A stretch of DNA of 64,000 bases from Bifidobacterium myosotis (GCF_002259745.1 NZ_MWWW01000004.1:186001-250000), one strand, 5' to 3'. Shown: positions 27,891 to 36,167, numbered from the stretch's first letter. The notes: generated by a model from the sequence alone, not told the origin. Translations and numbers: made by a program.

Positions 27891-28120
27891 GGCGCGCATG
27901 CAACATACGCGGATAAGGCCTACGTTTCTTTTACTTAACCCGGGAAAACAATAGCCGGATATTCCTGAACGAACGTACATTCACCACCGTATGTCGGATG
28001 CAGTAACCGCCGGATGCGAGCGCATTGTCCTATTTTTATGATTTATCAGGGGAGCTTTACGGACCTGAATCCAGTTTCTACCGACTATGACACCATAGTT
28101 TAAAGCATCAGCGTCACAAC

Positions 28121-29173
28121 CTACTCATCGGCATCAATGACGCCATTCCCATTTTCATCGACGGGGATATAGCCATAGGTGTTGGAGGGATCAGGATTGT
28201 TCTCCTTGCCAAAAGGCAGGTACTTCATACCAGTGCCCATGTCAGCGTAGATTTCCGAACATGGGATAAGACGTCCCGAATTTCCGGCTGCACAATTGTA
28301 ATCTTTGTATTGCTCATATCCAAGAGCATCAGCAGGCGAGCTGCCATCGGTCGTCGATTCGGTTCCCAAAGCATCATCTATCGAAGATTCGCCTTCATTG
28401 CCGGAAGTACCGTCCCCGTTATTCACAGAGGATGATTGAGCATCGTCGCTGTCACCAATCTCACAGTACACCTTTGGAAATGAGGAATCTGAAACAGCGC
28501 AACGAGCGACTGCTTTATCACTGATATTCCGGAAATCCATAGACTGAATATCCGTACCATGTTGCTTATACTCATCGAGCCCAAAACCACTTAGCTCAGT
28601 CCATAATTGAGCACCATTCAAATATGCTTCCTTACTATGAGCAGGAACACCAACCTGTTGTCGAACGCAATCCAAATCCTGTGAGATTGCAACTTTGTCG
28701 GCATATTTACTTATCGAAAATTCCACACTTGCATATGCTTTGTTTTCCGCTGAACTTATTATTACATCTTGCGTCGACGGACAATTCGCCAATATTCCCG
28801 CAACAACAGGATGTTCTTCCTCGAACTTTGCTTGCACTTCCTCTGCCTGTTGTTTTTCGCTTTCACGTTGGAAGTGTTCATACGACGGCTTTATAATAAA
28901 CACCGAGGTAGCCAACACGGCCAAAATAACCAACAATCCAATAATCAATGTCTTAGCACTATTGTTCCGCGTCGGATTATTCTCATATGACTGATCAACA
29001 TCAGTATCACCTTGCCCCATCACATATGAAGTAGGCGCAACGGTCTTCGTCGAGTCATTTGATTGGTGTTGTTGCTCGAAGGAATCCTCATCCCATACCG
29101 AGGTACCGCATTTTGCACAATATCGGGCATCCGGCAATAATTTCGCACCGCATTTATGACAAAACCGCGACAT
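28121..29173 (-). CDS. Zinc-ribbon, single-pass membrane protein with secreted C-terminal domain
   Basis: 350 residues. The N-terminal cytoplasmic zinc ribbon MSRFCHKCGAKLLPDARYCAKCG has four Cys as two CxxC. A polar linker, one membrane helix at about 74-95 (TLIIGLLVILAVLATSVFII) and a mostly polar extracytoplasmic region follow. That region has several Cys and ends NPDPSNTYGYIPVDENGNGV plus IDADE, an Asp/Asn-rich loop like a calcium-binding or dockerin-type end. It begins 3 nt after the previous gene's stop, so the two are co-translated. Codon use is clearly more AT-rich than in flanking genes. The function is unknown; zinc coordination is inferred from the Cys pattern. Confidence 0.75.
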   Translation of the reverse strand: MSRFCHKCGAKLLPDARYCAKCGTSVWDEDSFEQQHQSNDSTKTVAPTSYVMGQGDTDVDQSYENNPTRNNSAKTLIIGLLVILAVLATSVFIIKPSYEHFQRESEKQQAEEVQAKFEEEHPVVAGILANCPSTQDVIISSAENKAYASVEFSISKYADKVAISQDLDCVRQQVGVPAHSKEAYLNGAQLWTELSGFGLDEYKQHGTDIQSMDFRNISDKAVARCAVSDSSFPKVYCEIGDSDDAQSSSVNNGDGTSGNEGESSIDDALGTESTTDGSSPADALGYEQYKDYNCAAGNSGRLIPCSEIYADMGTGMKYLPFGKENNPDPSNTYGYIPVDENGNGVIDADE

Positions 29174-29176
29174 CTC

Positions 29177-29989
29177 TCACTCTTCCTCGAAAACAATATC
29201 CAAACCTTCATTCGGCTGGAAATTCCAAGTAATCTTTATCCGATCCCACTCGTCCGACAACGTTCCATCGAGAGCTCGAGTATGTAGAATCTTCGACCGT
29301 ACCGACTGAGGCATCTCCAACTCGTCGAAAATACACGTAAGAATTTCGTCGTCATAGTTGTCGATTCCGTTGACGGTCAACGTATGGCCGTTGTCGGCTA
29401 GCTGAAAATACCCATATTCGCTATCGACTTCCCAAGACCATGTTTGGGAATCAATCCGGGACTCGCACCCCTGCATTGCTCGTTTCAATGGGCTGGAACG
29501 TTGAACCACAACAACGGCTATCACAAACAAGATGATTACTGCAACGGCAAGTCCGGTCTTCAACGTCTTAGGGGGAATCGAGCCTACAGTCTGCTCGATT
29601 CGCGAGGGTAACGATGGATGATTCATTGGCGTATCGAAAGGCCTCTCATTCGTCGTCTGCGAATAAGAGCGGGCATTATACGCGCCGGCATTTGACTGGG
29701 CACCGTACGCCATCTGTTGCCATGTGCGCCGACCACCTGCATGCTTCGCATCAGAAAGAGGCAGATGCGTCGACACTGGAGGAACCGGAGCCGGGCCATA
29801 TGGCGGCATCGAATTTGCTGGCCCTGCTGAGCCGGAACCTGCATTATTCGGCGGCTGTATCGCCTGTCCATATCGGGTTGATTGAGGCGGCCTAGGAGAC
29901 GACTGCGTTATCTCGGGAATTTTCGTTCCGCATTTTGCGCAAAACTGAGAATCCGGCAATAGTTTCGCACCGCATTTATGACAGAACAT
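29177..29989 (-). CDS. Zinc-ribbon, single-pass membrane protein
   Basis: 270 residues from the ATG at 29989, which has AGGAG 5 nt upstream; a GTG at 29995 overlaps that site and is unlikely. The zinc ribbon MFCHKCGAKLLPDSQFCAKCG is followed by a long Pro/Ser/Asn-rich linker, one membrane helix at about 145-163 (LAVAVIILFVIAVVVVQ) and a small outer domain of about 100 residues (SWEVDSEYGYFQLADNGHTL). At DNA level the first 60 bases nearly match the start of the neighbouring gene, although the rest does not. It overlaps the end of the upstream reading frame. The role is unknown. Confidence 0.75.
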   Translation of the reverse strand: MFCHKCGAKLLPDSQFCAKCGTKIPEITQSSPRPPQSTRYGQAIQPPNNAGSGSAGPANSMPPYGPAPVPPVSTHLPLSDAKHAGGRRTWQQMAYGAQSNAGAYNARSYSQTTNERPFDTPMNHPSLPSRIEQTVGSIPPKTLKTGLAVAVIILFVIAVVVVQRSSPLKRAMQGCESRIDSQTWSWEVDSEYGYFQLADNGHTLTVNGIDNYDDEILTCIFDELEMPQSVRSKILHTRALDGTLSDEWDRIKITWNFQPNEGLDIVFEEE

Positions 29990-29991
29990 GC

Positions 29992-30681
29992 TCACTCCTG
30001 ACGATAGAAGACGGTGCTATCGGCAATCGTCGGACCAGACGCACTGGTCCCCATCACCAGATAATCGCGGGAGGAATCCGGAGGATTGCCGGGAGCGACT
30101 GGGATGGAGAATTGGCCAACAGCATCCAGCCCCGTTCCCGCCATCACGAAGTACACGAACGTTTGAGATCCATCATCGCATCCCGCGGAACCCTGGCAAC
30201 CAGCCATCAAAGATATGGGCGTCTTCGCCGAAGGAAGCGCCGGCTGTGACTGATATTGGAATCCCAAATCCGACTGGGATGCACCACCGGGAAGAGGACT
30301 GGCAATACCCGACGCAAAAGCAAGAGACCCGGGATACTCATCACCATATGTACCCGGCGTATAGCTCGGATTGGCGTTCAGACTGACGCACACACCATCC
30401 TGTCGGCAATACGTCCCAGCCAACGGAACCACGCTCTGCCCATCAACCACGGAATGCCACAGATTTACGAAATCTGTATCGGCCGATGATCCGGAAGGAG
30501 ACGGGGAAGTTCCTTGATTGCCATTGCTCGTACCCGCATCATTGTTACTGGCAGCAGACTGTTTTGATGATTGTCCACCATCATCACCCTTCGTCTTAGC
30601 CGCAATATCGCCTAATGAAGGAAGACTCTTATCCAGTTCTGATAGACTTGCAATTTGCAAGTCTATCATTAATATCTTCAT
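29992..30681 (-). pseudogene. Detached secreted domain, probable 3' part of a frameshifted zinc-ribbon gene
   Basis: About 229 residues are readable. There is no zinc ribbon, membrane helix, signal peptide or ribosome site before the possible ATG at 30681 (or TTG at 30684). The sequence begins MKILMIDLQIASLSELDKSL, then a Ser/Gly/Asn linker and a Cys-containing domain (PLAGTYCRQDGVCVSLN... DYLVMGTSASGPTIADSTVF). It overlaps the end of the upstream gene by about 50 nt in another frame. Together the two would recreate the ribbon-membrane-linker-outer domain order of the neighbours. Frameshifted gene is the best reading; translational coupling or a programmed shift is possible. Confidence 0.55.
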
Positions 30682-32131
30682 CAAATTTAGAAAGGTCAGG
30701 ACTTGGAGTTCGTGCGCCTAAACCAATAGTCACTGTCAGAACGCCAGTTAGACCCATACTATATCCGGCAATCGTTACTTTCTTATCAGCGATATAGCAT
30801 GACCTCCCTCGCTTCATACTGACATTGACACCATCGGAACGTATCTCCATACCATCCAAAGCGAACCTGTTAAAGAAATCCAACGCCTCCGATGAACCAA
30901 CAGATGCAGCACCGCCAAGTTCTCTGTATAGACACGAGGCAAGATTCCCGTTCTTTTCGGTATTATCAGCATTCTCATAAGGCACATCAAACATCGCTAA
31001 AATGGCTTGCCGGTTCGGCCTATATGTCAACGAGGAAGATGCAATCTGAATTGAATCCGCCGGACTATACTCTCCATACTGACTACAATGCCGATATGTT
31101 GCAGTAAGAATATTCTGTATTCCGAACGATGGATACTGATCATGACCACCTAAATATATCCGTGAATTATTCACAATAGTCACACACAAAACCACTGCCA
31201 AAACAGCCCCAATAATCGGCGAAAGCAAAGGTACCAAGATCCACATAATCTTTTTTCCACCCGGAGATGCAAACTTCCACGATGGGTGAATCGAATCAAT
31301 ACCAGATAAGTCTTTTCTCACTGATTCAATCAGCACACGACTTACACCGCAATCAGACAGTCGATTACCGTCCTTGAAAACATGCTCGTTATCATATCTA
31401 TCAACCGCTGCATCGAAATTGATATGAGCAGAATGCATATCATGCAACACCGATTCAGCAAAAGCCTGAGTATGATAGACTTCGGGAATTTGCACTTCGA
31501 TTGGGGCGACAATCGTTTGTATTCTTTTATTCAGGTCCTCACAATGCTTGATGTAGGAGTCACTCGCACTACCGGAGGCGTCAGCTTTACGAATCTTTAT
31601 CAATAAGACTATCCCGATGATCATCACCGACATAGCAACGATCTCGAACACGAGAGGCGCAATCAGATGAATAGTCAAGCCCCACCGAAGAACAGCAAAA
31701 AGACAGACCAAACCAAGCAGCAGAACAACGGGAGCGACTACGGCGCATACGAGCAGCCTCTTCCGATCACGTTTGAGAACCCGCTGATTCTCCCGGACTT
31801 TCGAAACATTGTCTTTGATTGACGCCTGCAGATTCCAAGCTTCGTACAGAGTTTGCAACAGCAGACAAGAATCATCCTCAGTCAGACCAAGCACCGTCAG
31901 AGATGCGGACCTGTCTCCATTCCTGTCGCCAGAGAAACCATTGGCATTATTCACCGTCAAAGGCGATTGCACCGCCATTTGAACGTTATCCCCAGCAGTC
32001 CCAAATTGCGATTGAGCTTCGACTTCACCGCCGGCAGTGGGGATTGACTGATTCACCGAGAGATTCCGGCCACACTTCACACAGAACTCGGCCTCTTCGG
32101 GCAACCTTGCTCCACAGAACCGGCAGTACAT
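30629..32131 (-). CDS. Zinc-ribbon multi-pass membrane protein (possibly truncated by frameshift)
   Basis: 500 residues from the ATG at 32131, which has GGGGGAG 3 nt upstream and puts the ribbon MYCRFCGARLPEEAEFCVKCG at the very start, as in its neighbours. Helices lie at about 126-148 and 155-181, a cytoplasmic helical region follows, and a third helix is at 295-320 (IMWILVPLLSPIIGAVLAVVL). An outer domain then ends GARTPSPDLSKFDEDINDRL and stops 9 residues later. The stop lies just beyond a perfect 27-bp palindrome (30641-30667), after which the next frame continues a similar helix. It is the first gene of the cluster, divergent from an XRE regulator. The function is unknown. Confidence 0.7.
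   Translation of the reverse strand: MYCRFCGARLPEEAEFCVKCGRNLSVNQSIPTAGGEVEAQSQFGTAGDNVQMAVQSPLTVNNANGFSGDRNGDRSASLTVLGLTEDDSCLLLQTLYEAWNLQASIKDNVSKVRENQRVLKRDRKRLLVCAVVAPVVLLLGLVCLFAVLRWGLTIHLIAPLVFEIVAMSVMIIGIVLLIKIRKADASGSASDSYIKHCEDLNKRIQTIVAPIEVQIPEVYHTQAFAESVLHDMHSAHINFDAAVDRYDNEHVFKDGNRLSDCGVSRVLIESVRKDLSGIDSIHPSWKFASPGGKKIMWILVPLLSPIIGAVLAVVLCVTIVNNSRIYLGGHDQYPSFGIQNILTATYRHCSQYGEYSPADSIQIASSSLTYRPNRQAILAMFDVPYENADNTEKNGNLASCLYRELGGAASVGSSEALDFFNRFALDGMEIRSDGVNVSMKRGRSCYIADKKVTIAGYSMGLTGVLTVTIGLGARTPSPDLSKFDEDINDRLANCKSIRTG
30641..30667. repeat. 27-bp perfect palindrome at a gene overlap
   Basis: GATAGACTTGCAA, one central T, TTGCAAGTCTATC. It lies inside the overlap of the 500-residue gene and the detached domain. 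It is too long to be chance and is the probable site of the frame change. Confidence 0.8.
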
Positions 32132-32214
32132 GAACTCCCCCAATCCTTCGACACCCCCATATTGCCATATATAGGAGGCCATATACAAAACCGAGCGGTC
32201 TTATCTTGTGGCGC

Positions 32215-32493
32215 ATGCCGCGCAATACACCCACAGGCTCCTGGAGCCGATACGCACAGGAACTGGGGCTCAACATGCAACGGCTGCGTATAGCGCGAGA
32301 CTTCTCACAGGAACACGTCGCCTACAAGGCGGGACTAAGCCGGTACACCTACCAGAAATTTGAAAAGGGCGAATCCATGCCCGGCACTCCAGCCAACCCC
32401 AGCCTGAGAAACATCATGGCCATAGCGCAGGTGCTGGGCGTCACCCTCGACGAGCTCCTGCCCGAACCTTGGCCCGATCTGCACACACGATAA
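32215..32493 (+). CDS. XRE-family helix-turn-helix regulator
   Basis: 92 residues from the ATG at 32215 (a TTG at 32206 is possible). The Cro/C1-type domain spans LGLNMQRLRIARDFSQEHVAYKAGLSRYTYQKFEKG... NPSLRNIMAIAQVLGVTLDELLP, the full five-helix XRE pattern. No dimerisation or sensor domain is present. No ribosome site precedes the ATG; a -10-like TTATCT at 32201-32206 would place the transcript start near the ATG, so a leaderless message is possible. It is divergent from the zinc-ribbon cluster across 83 nt, so it is its likely local regulator. Confidence 0.85.
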   Translation: MPRNTPTGSWSRYAQELGLNMQRLRIARDFSQEHVAYKAGLSRYTYQKFEKGESMPGTPANPSLRNIMAIAQVLGVTLDELLPEPWPDLHTR

Positions 32494-32660
32494 AGATGAG
32501 CCAACGATTTTTCAGCTACGGTATCGGTCTTTGCAATCCAAACCATCAATGAGCCTCGAAATCCAGCGAATAGCTGGAAAATTCATCAAGCTACCGCACT
32601 CGTCGCAATCCATATCCATGAAAATCTTGCACGCACCAATATGATTGGCGTCTTTCCGTG

Positions 32661-32695
32661 TCTGTCATGATTTGACATCAGCAAATCATGACAGA
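32661..32695. repeat. Perfect 14-bp inverted repeat, 7-nt loop
   Basis: TCTGTCATGATTTG (32661-32674), ACATCAG, CAAATCATGACAGA (32682-32695). It lies 167 nt after the XRE gene, in the gene-free stretch 32494-33126 that is otherwise filled by the REP-like element. No T-run follows. Confidence 0.7.
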
Positions 32696-32750
32696 TGCCA
32701 ACCTGCATTCGACCGTATTCGGTCCACACCGTCAGGCCTCGTCTCATGAC

Positions 32751-32943
32751 TGTCGGATTTCGACATTTCGGTGTCGGGCCTCATCTCATGACTGACGGTT
32801 CTCGACATTTCGGTGTCGGATTTCGTACGTATTTCGCATGAAATCCGACAGTCATCCGTCGAGGACCGACAGGCTTGCGTCAAAATCCGACACCGAAACC
32901 TCGAAATCCGACAGTCTCGTGTCGAAATCCGACAGGGTCCAAC
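32751..32943. repeat. REP-like palindromic element, copy B
   Basis: The unit TGTCGGATTTCG / CGAAATCCGACA appears in both orientations (32751, 32814, 32902, 32923, near-match 32839). TTTCGGTGTCGG / CCGACACCGAAA occurs at 32766, 32808 and 32887. A further CCGACACCGAAA is at 33361-33372. Its ends match copy A at 27788-27890. Spacing is irregular, unlike CRISPR. Confidence 0.75.
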
Positions 32944-33088
32944 AGCACAACACCTGCACACACGTCTTCTGACGTGCGGGCATTCCGTACCCGTCGATGT
33001 ACCCACTATGGTACCTACTAAAACGCACCGTTACACACGGTTACGTAAGTGCGGGCAAAACGGCGGAATCGCAACGTTTTTCGGCATG

Positions 33089-33120
33089 AAAAAGGGTTTC
33101 AGGCGATTAACCTGAAACCC
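33089..33120 (-). terminator. Intrinsic terminator of tRNA-Ser
   Basis: 10-bp perfect stem (GGGTTTCAGG / CCTGAAACCC at 33094-33120, 7-nt loop), followed on the minus strand by TTTTT. It begins 6 nt beyond the tRNA 3' end. Confidence 0.85.
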
Positions 33121-33126
33121 TAGGGG

Positions 33127-33211
33127 CGGATAAGGCGAGATTCGAACTCGCGGAGGGGTTAACCTCACACGCTTTCGAGGCGTGCTCCTTAGACCGCTCG
33201 GACACTTATCC
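33127..33211 (-). tRNA. tRNA-Ser (anticodon CGA)
   Basis: Class II tRNA of 85 nt. The acceptor stem GGATAAG / CTTATCC has discriminator G. The anticodon stem-loop is CACGC CTCGAAA GCGTG with anticodon CGA (reads UCG). A long variable arm and the T-loop GTTCGAATC are present. The CCA end is not encoded. The 3' end faces the AT-rich island at 27.3-33.1 kb, the usual geometry for tRNA-associated integration, although no integrase or repeated tRNA end is visible. Confidence 0.95.
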
Positions 33212-33545
33212 ATGCTGCCAACAGGCAACTTGTTCATTATGCCACAATCCGCCGACCACGCAAGTCGGTGTTTCGCACAACTGTAGAAATCCGAATGCAG
33301 AGATCCAAATTTCATGACTACCAAAATCCGGATTCCCGAATCGACATGTCGGCCAGGAATCCGACACCGAAATCACAACACGGCACACGAATCGGCCGGG
33401 CGATTCCGGAATCACCTCGCGGGGCACTTCTCATATACGAAGAAAAGCCACGCCTGTTGAGCCGGCAGAGCCACAACAGTCCGGGGCATGGCCGCCAATC
33501 GACTGGCACTCGACGTCCATGCCACACTTACGATTACCCGTTCAG
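33212..33545. other. Gene-free spacer between tRNA-Ser and GH127 gene
   Basis: 334 nt with no supportable gene. It contains a stray REP-like CCGACACCGAAA (33361-33372) and weak AATCCG inverted repeats around 33286-33360, probably the outer edge of the repeat-rich island. Confidence 0.4.
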
Positions 33546-36167
33546 CTACTCGCGCAGCCAGACGGTCATCTCGTTTTCGCCGCGGTTGGCCCAGGCGAAG
33601 TACGGGATGAGCGTGGCGGTCGTGCGCTCACGGGCGACCGGCTTGTAATCGGCGTACAACGGCGCGACGGCCGTCCTGTCGGCTGCCGGAACAGCGGCGA
33701 CATCAGCGAATGCCGGAACCGCGCCGGCGGTACCGGCCGTAACAGAACCAGCCTCGGACGAATCACGAACCGTTGCATCAGCGCCAGAATCGTTAGCCTC
33801 ATCGATAACGAAAGAACCGACTTTCACGCCATCATCACCCGGCACCGGCTCGCGCCACGCGGGCACCTGCAGACGCACCAATCGCCGGGACACCGAATCG
33901 ACCTCACCAAGCCCCTTGTCATCCAGACCGTCGGCACCGGCGTGGAAGTCGAACTCCTCGGCCTTCACCGCAGACGGATCGGCCAGAATCGCGGCGACGT
34001 CGGCGTGCAGCAGGTGCAGGTTCGCGCCATTGTCGCGCTCCTCCGCGCAGAAGGTGACCGGGCCGCGCGTGAACGCCACCTTACCGGCGTCCTCACGCAC
34101 CAACGGGTTCGCGGCAATCATGCGCACCGGCATCGGGAAGTCGAACTCGACCGTGTCACCGCTATGCCACACGCCAGACAGGTAGACGTACCCGTCGCGG
34201 ACCTCACGGGTCACGCGCCCGGACGTCTCGCCAGACGCGGTCAGCGCACCGGCCGCGATTCCAGCCGCAGTGGCCGCATCACCGCCACCGACCCAACCAG
34301 GCAAGCGGAAGGCCAGCGTGAACGTCGCCTCACCGGCCGCCTCACCGGTCGCATTGCCGGTCACCTCGCCAGCCGGCGCATCAGATTCGGACGCACCGCC
34401 GACGACACCGACACCACCAACCCCGCCGGCCGTCTCGCCAGCCGCCTTACCGTCCGTCGCATCGGCCCCGGGCGCACCGGCAACACCGCCAGCTGCGTCA
34501 CCAATCCCACCAGTCGCACCGGCCCCGGAACCAGCCCCACCGCCAATCCGCACGGTCGCGCGCCCGTCACCGCGCCATGGCAGTCCGGCCGCCATCTCCA
34601 GCGTCACCGGCGCGCCGCCAAGCGTCACGGTCGCCGTGCCGCCCATGTACAGATGCGTGAACAACGTCGCGCCGTCGTCGGCCACCGTGTAGGCATACTC
34701 CTGCACGGATTCCACGAGACGCGCGATATTCGGCGGGCAGCAAGCGCAGCCGAACCACTTGCGACGCACGGGCTTGACGTGCGCGAGCCGCGAATCCTTG
34801 TGGCAGGCGTAGGGGTTGACCTCCAGCGGGTTCACGTAGAAGAAGCTCTTCCCGTCAAGCGCCATGCCGGCGAGCGCGGTGTTGTACAACGCCAGCTCCA
34901 TCACGTCCGCGTACTCGGATTTCGCTTCGAGTTCGAGCATGCGCCGCGCGAAGAACGCGAGCGCGATCGCCGCGCAGGTCTCGGAGTAGGCCGAATCGTT
35001 GGGCAAATCGTAGTTGTAGGAGAACGCCTCGCCATCCGTGGTGCCGCCGACGCCGCCGGTGATGTACAGCTTCTTGTCCACGATATTGCGCCACAGCCGA
35101 TGCGCCGCGTCGATGAGCGAGCGGTCGCCGGTGAGTCGCGCCACGTCCGCCAGACCCGAGTAGAAGTATCCGGCGCGCACGGCATGGCCGACGGCCTCGT
35201 CCTGCTCGACGACCGGCTCATGCGCCTGATAATAGGCGTAATGATCGGCTTCCGGCCGGTATTCGGTGCCGTCCACCTTGGCGCGGGCGCGGTCCTCCTG
35301 CTCGAAATACGACGGGCGTTGGCCGCGCTCGGTGACGAAGTAGTCGGCGAGGTCCAGATACCGCCGCTCCCCGGTGGTCTCATACAGACGAACCAGCGCC
35401 ATTTCGGCGATCTCGTGGCCCGGATAGCCGCGCAGCTGGCCCGGCTCACGACCGAATCGGGAGGCGACGTAATCGGCGAATCGCTCGGCGGCCTTGAGCA
35501 GCTTGTCCTTGCCTGTGCCCTGATAGTAGGCCACCGCGCCTTCGACCAGATGGCCGAAGCAGTACAGTTCGTGATGGTCCTTCAGATACGTGAAGTGGCG
35601 GTCCATGCCGTTGAGGATGTAGTAGGTGTCGAGATAGCCGTTGTCGAGCTGGGCCGCGCACACGATGTCGATGGCGGCGTCGGCGGTCCGCTCGAGTTCC
35701 GGGTCGGGGTGGTGGACGAGGCTGTAGCCCACCGCCTCGATCCACTTGGAGAAGTCGGTGTCCTGGAAGACGAAGCCGTAGAACTTGTCGGCCTCGGGGT
35801 GCGCCGGGTCCTCGGGCAGTGCCTGGAACCCACGGTAGGTGTACGTGGGCGGGACGAAATCCTTGCCCTGCTGCTCCTTGCGCGCGTTCTGCGCGGCGGC
35901 GGCCTTGAAATTATGCATGCAGTAGCTGGGCGCGGCGCCGGGCACCTGATCGTTCAGTGCGCGCCACTGGTACGGAATCACCGCCGTGCGCACGCGCTCC
36001 TGTTCCTCGCCCCAGAACGCATCATTCACGGTGACGTCCTTGAGCGGCAGGGTGTGGCTGTGCCGAATCTGGGCGGGTGTGGGCTGCGGGGAAGGGGAAG
36101 TCCCAGCGATTCCCGCCGGCGACTGGGATGGGCGTGGAGACTGGAACGATTGTGCTGACTGGGACAT
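33546..36167 (-). CDS. Beta-L-arabinofuranosidase, GH127 (HypBA1-like)
   Basis: 873 residues from the ATG at 36167 (GAAGGAG 5 nt upstream); B. longum HypBA1 has 658. The (alpha/alpha)6 barrel is complete, and the zinc/catalytic set is visible: Glu396 and Cys398 in YSETCAA, then nucleophile Cys476 and Cys477 in GCACCPPN. This spacing matches Glu338/Cys340/Cys417/Cys418 of HypBA1. It releases beta-L-arabinofuranose from plant hydroxyproline-rich glycoprotein glycans, such as Ara2. The extra length is Gly/Ala-rich insertions in the C-terminal beta-sandwich (AGATGGIGDAAGGVAGAPGA and beyond) and a Ser/Ala stretch before the end. No signal peptide is seen, so it is probably cytoplasmic. Confidence 0.93.
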   Translation of the reverse strand: MSQSAQSFQSPRPSQSPAGIAGTSPSPQPTPAQIRHSHTLPLKDVTVNDAFWGEEQERVRTAVIPYQWRALNDQVPGAAPSYCMHNFKAAAAQNARKEQQGKDFVPPTYTYRGFQALPEDPAHPEADKFYGFVFQDTDFSKWIEAVGYSLVHHPDPELERTADAAIDIVCAAQLDNGYLDTYYILNGMDRHFTYLKDHHELYCFGHLVEGAVAYYQGTGKDKLLKAAERFADYVASRFGREPGQLRGYPGHEIAEMALVRLYETTGERRYLDLADYFVTERGQRPSYFEQEDRARAKVDGTEYRPEADHYAYYQAHEPVVEQDEAVGHAVRAGYFYSGLADVARLTGDRSLIDAAHRLWRNIVDKKLYITGGVGGTTDGEAFSYNYDLPNDSAYSETCAAIALAFFARRMLELEAKSEYADVMELALYNTALAGMALDGKSFFYVNPLEVNPYACHKDSRLAHVKPVRRKWFGCACCPPNIARLVESVQEYAYTVADDGATLFTHLYMGGTATVTLGGAPVTLEMAAGLPWRGDGRATVRIGGGAGSGAGATGGIGDAAGGVAGAPGADATDGKAAGETAGGVGGVGVVGGASESDAPAGEVTGNATGEAAGEATFTLAFRLPGWVGGGDAATAAGIAAGALTASGETSGRVTREVRDGYVYLSGVWHSGDTVEFDFPMPVRMIAANPLVREDAGKVAFTRGPVTFCAEERDNGANLHLLHADVAAILADPSAVKAEEFDFHAGADGLDDKGLGEVDSVSRRLVRLQVPAWREPVPGDDGVKVGSFVIDEANDSGADATVRDSSEAGSVTAGTAGAVPAFADVAAVPAADRTAVAPLYADYKPVARERTTATLIPYFAWANRGENEMTVWLRE

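Larger units (their letters stand above)
27467..28078 (+). repeat. Imperfect direct repeat of about 108 bp (27467-27573 and 27970-28078)
   Basis: Both copies read CGAACGTAC..TCACC, then TGTCGRATGCAGTA.CCGCCGG, ATTG.CCT, TTATGA.TTATCAG and end TGAATCCAGTTTC. They flank the hairpin array and REP-like element. The pattern suggests a duplicated end of a mobile or island-boundary sequence; no coding content is supportable in 27329-28120. Confidence 0.65.

Noticed and set aside
32751..32943. Repeats resembling a CRISPR array
   Set aside because: Units occur in both orientations with irregular spacing and no equal-length spacers; no cas genes nearby.
27329..33211. Integrative element with att sites at tRNA-Ser
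   Set aside because: No integrase, excisionase or second copy of the tRNA 3' end could be found; kept only as a possible degraded island.
33519..36158. 879-codon open frame opposite the GH127 gene
   Set aside because: Same codon-bias artefact; the minus strand has full GH127 motifs and a ribosome site.
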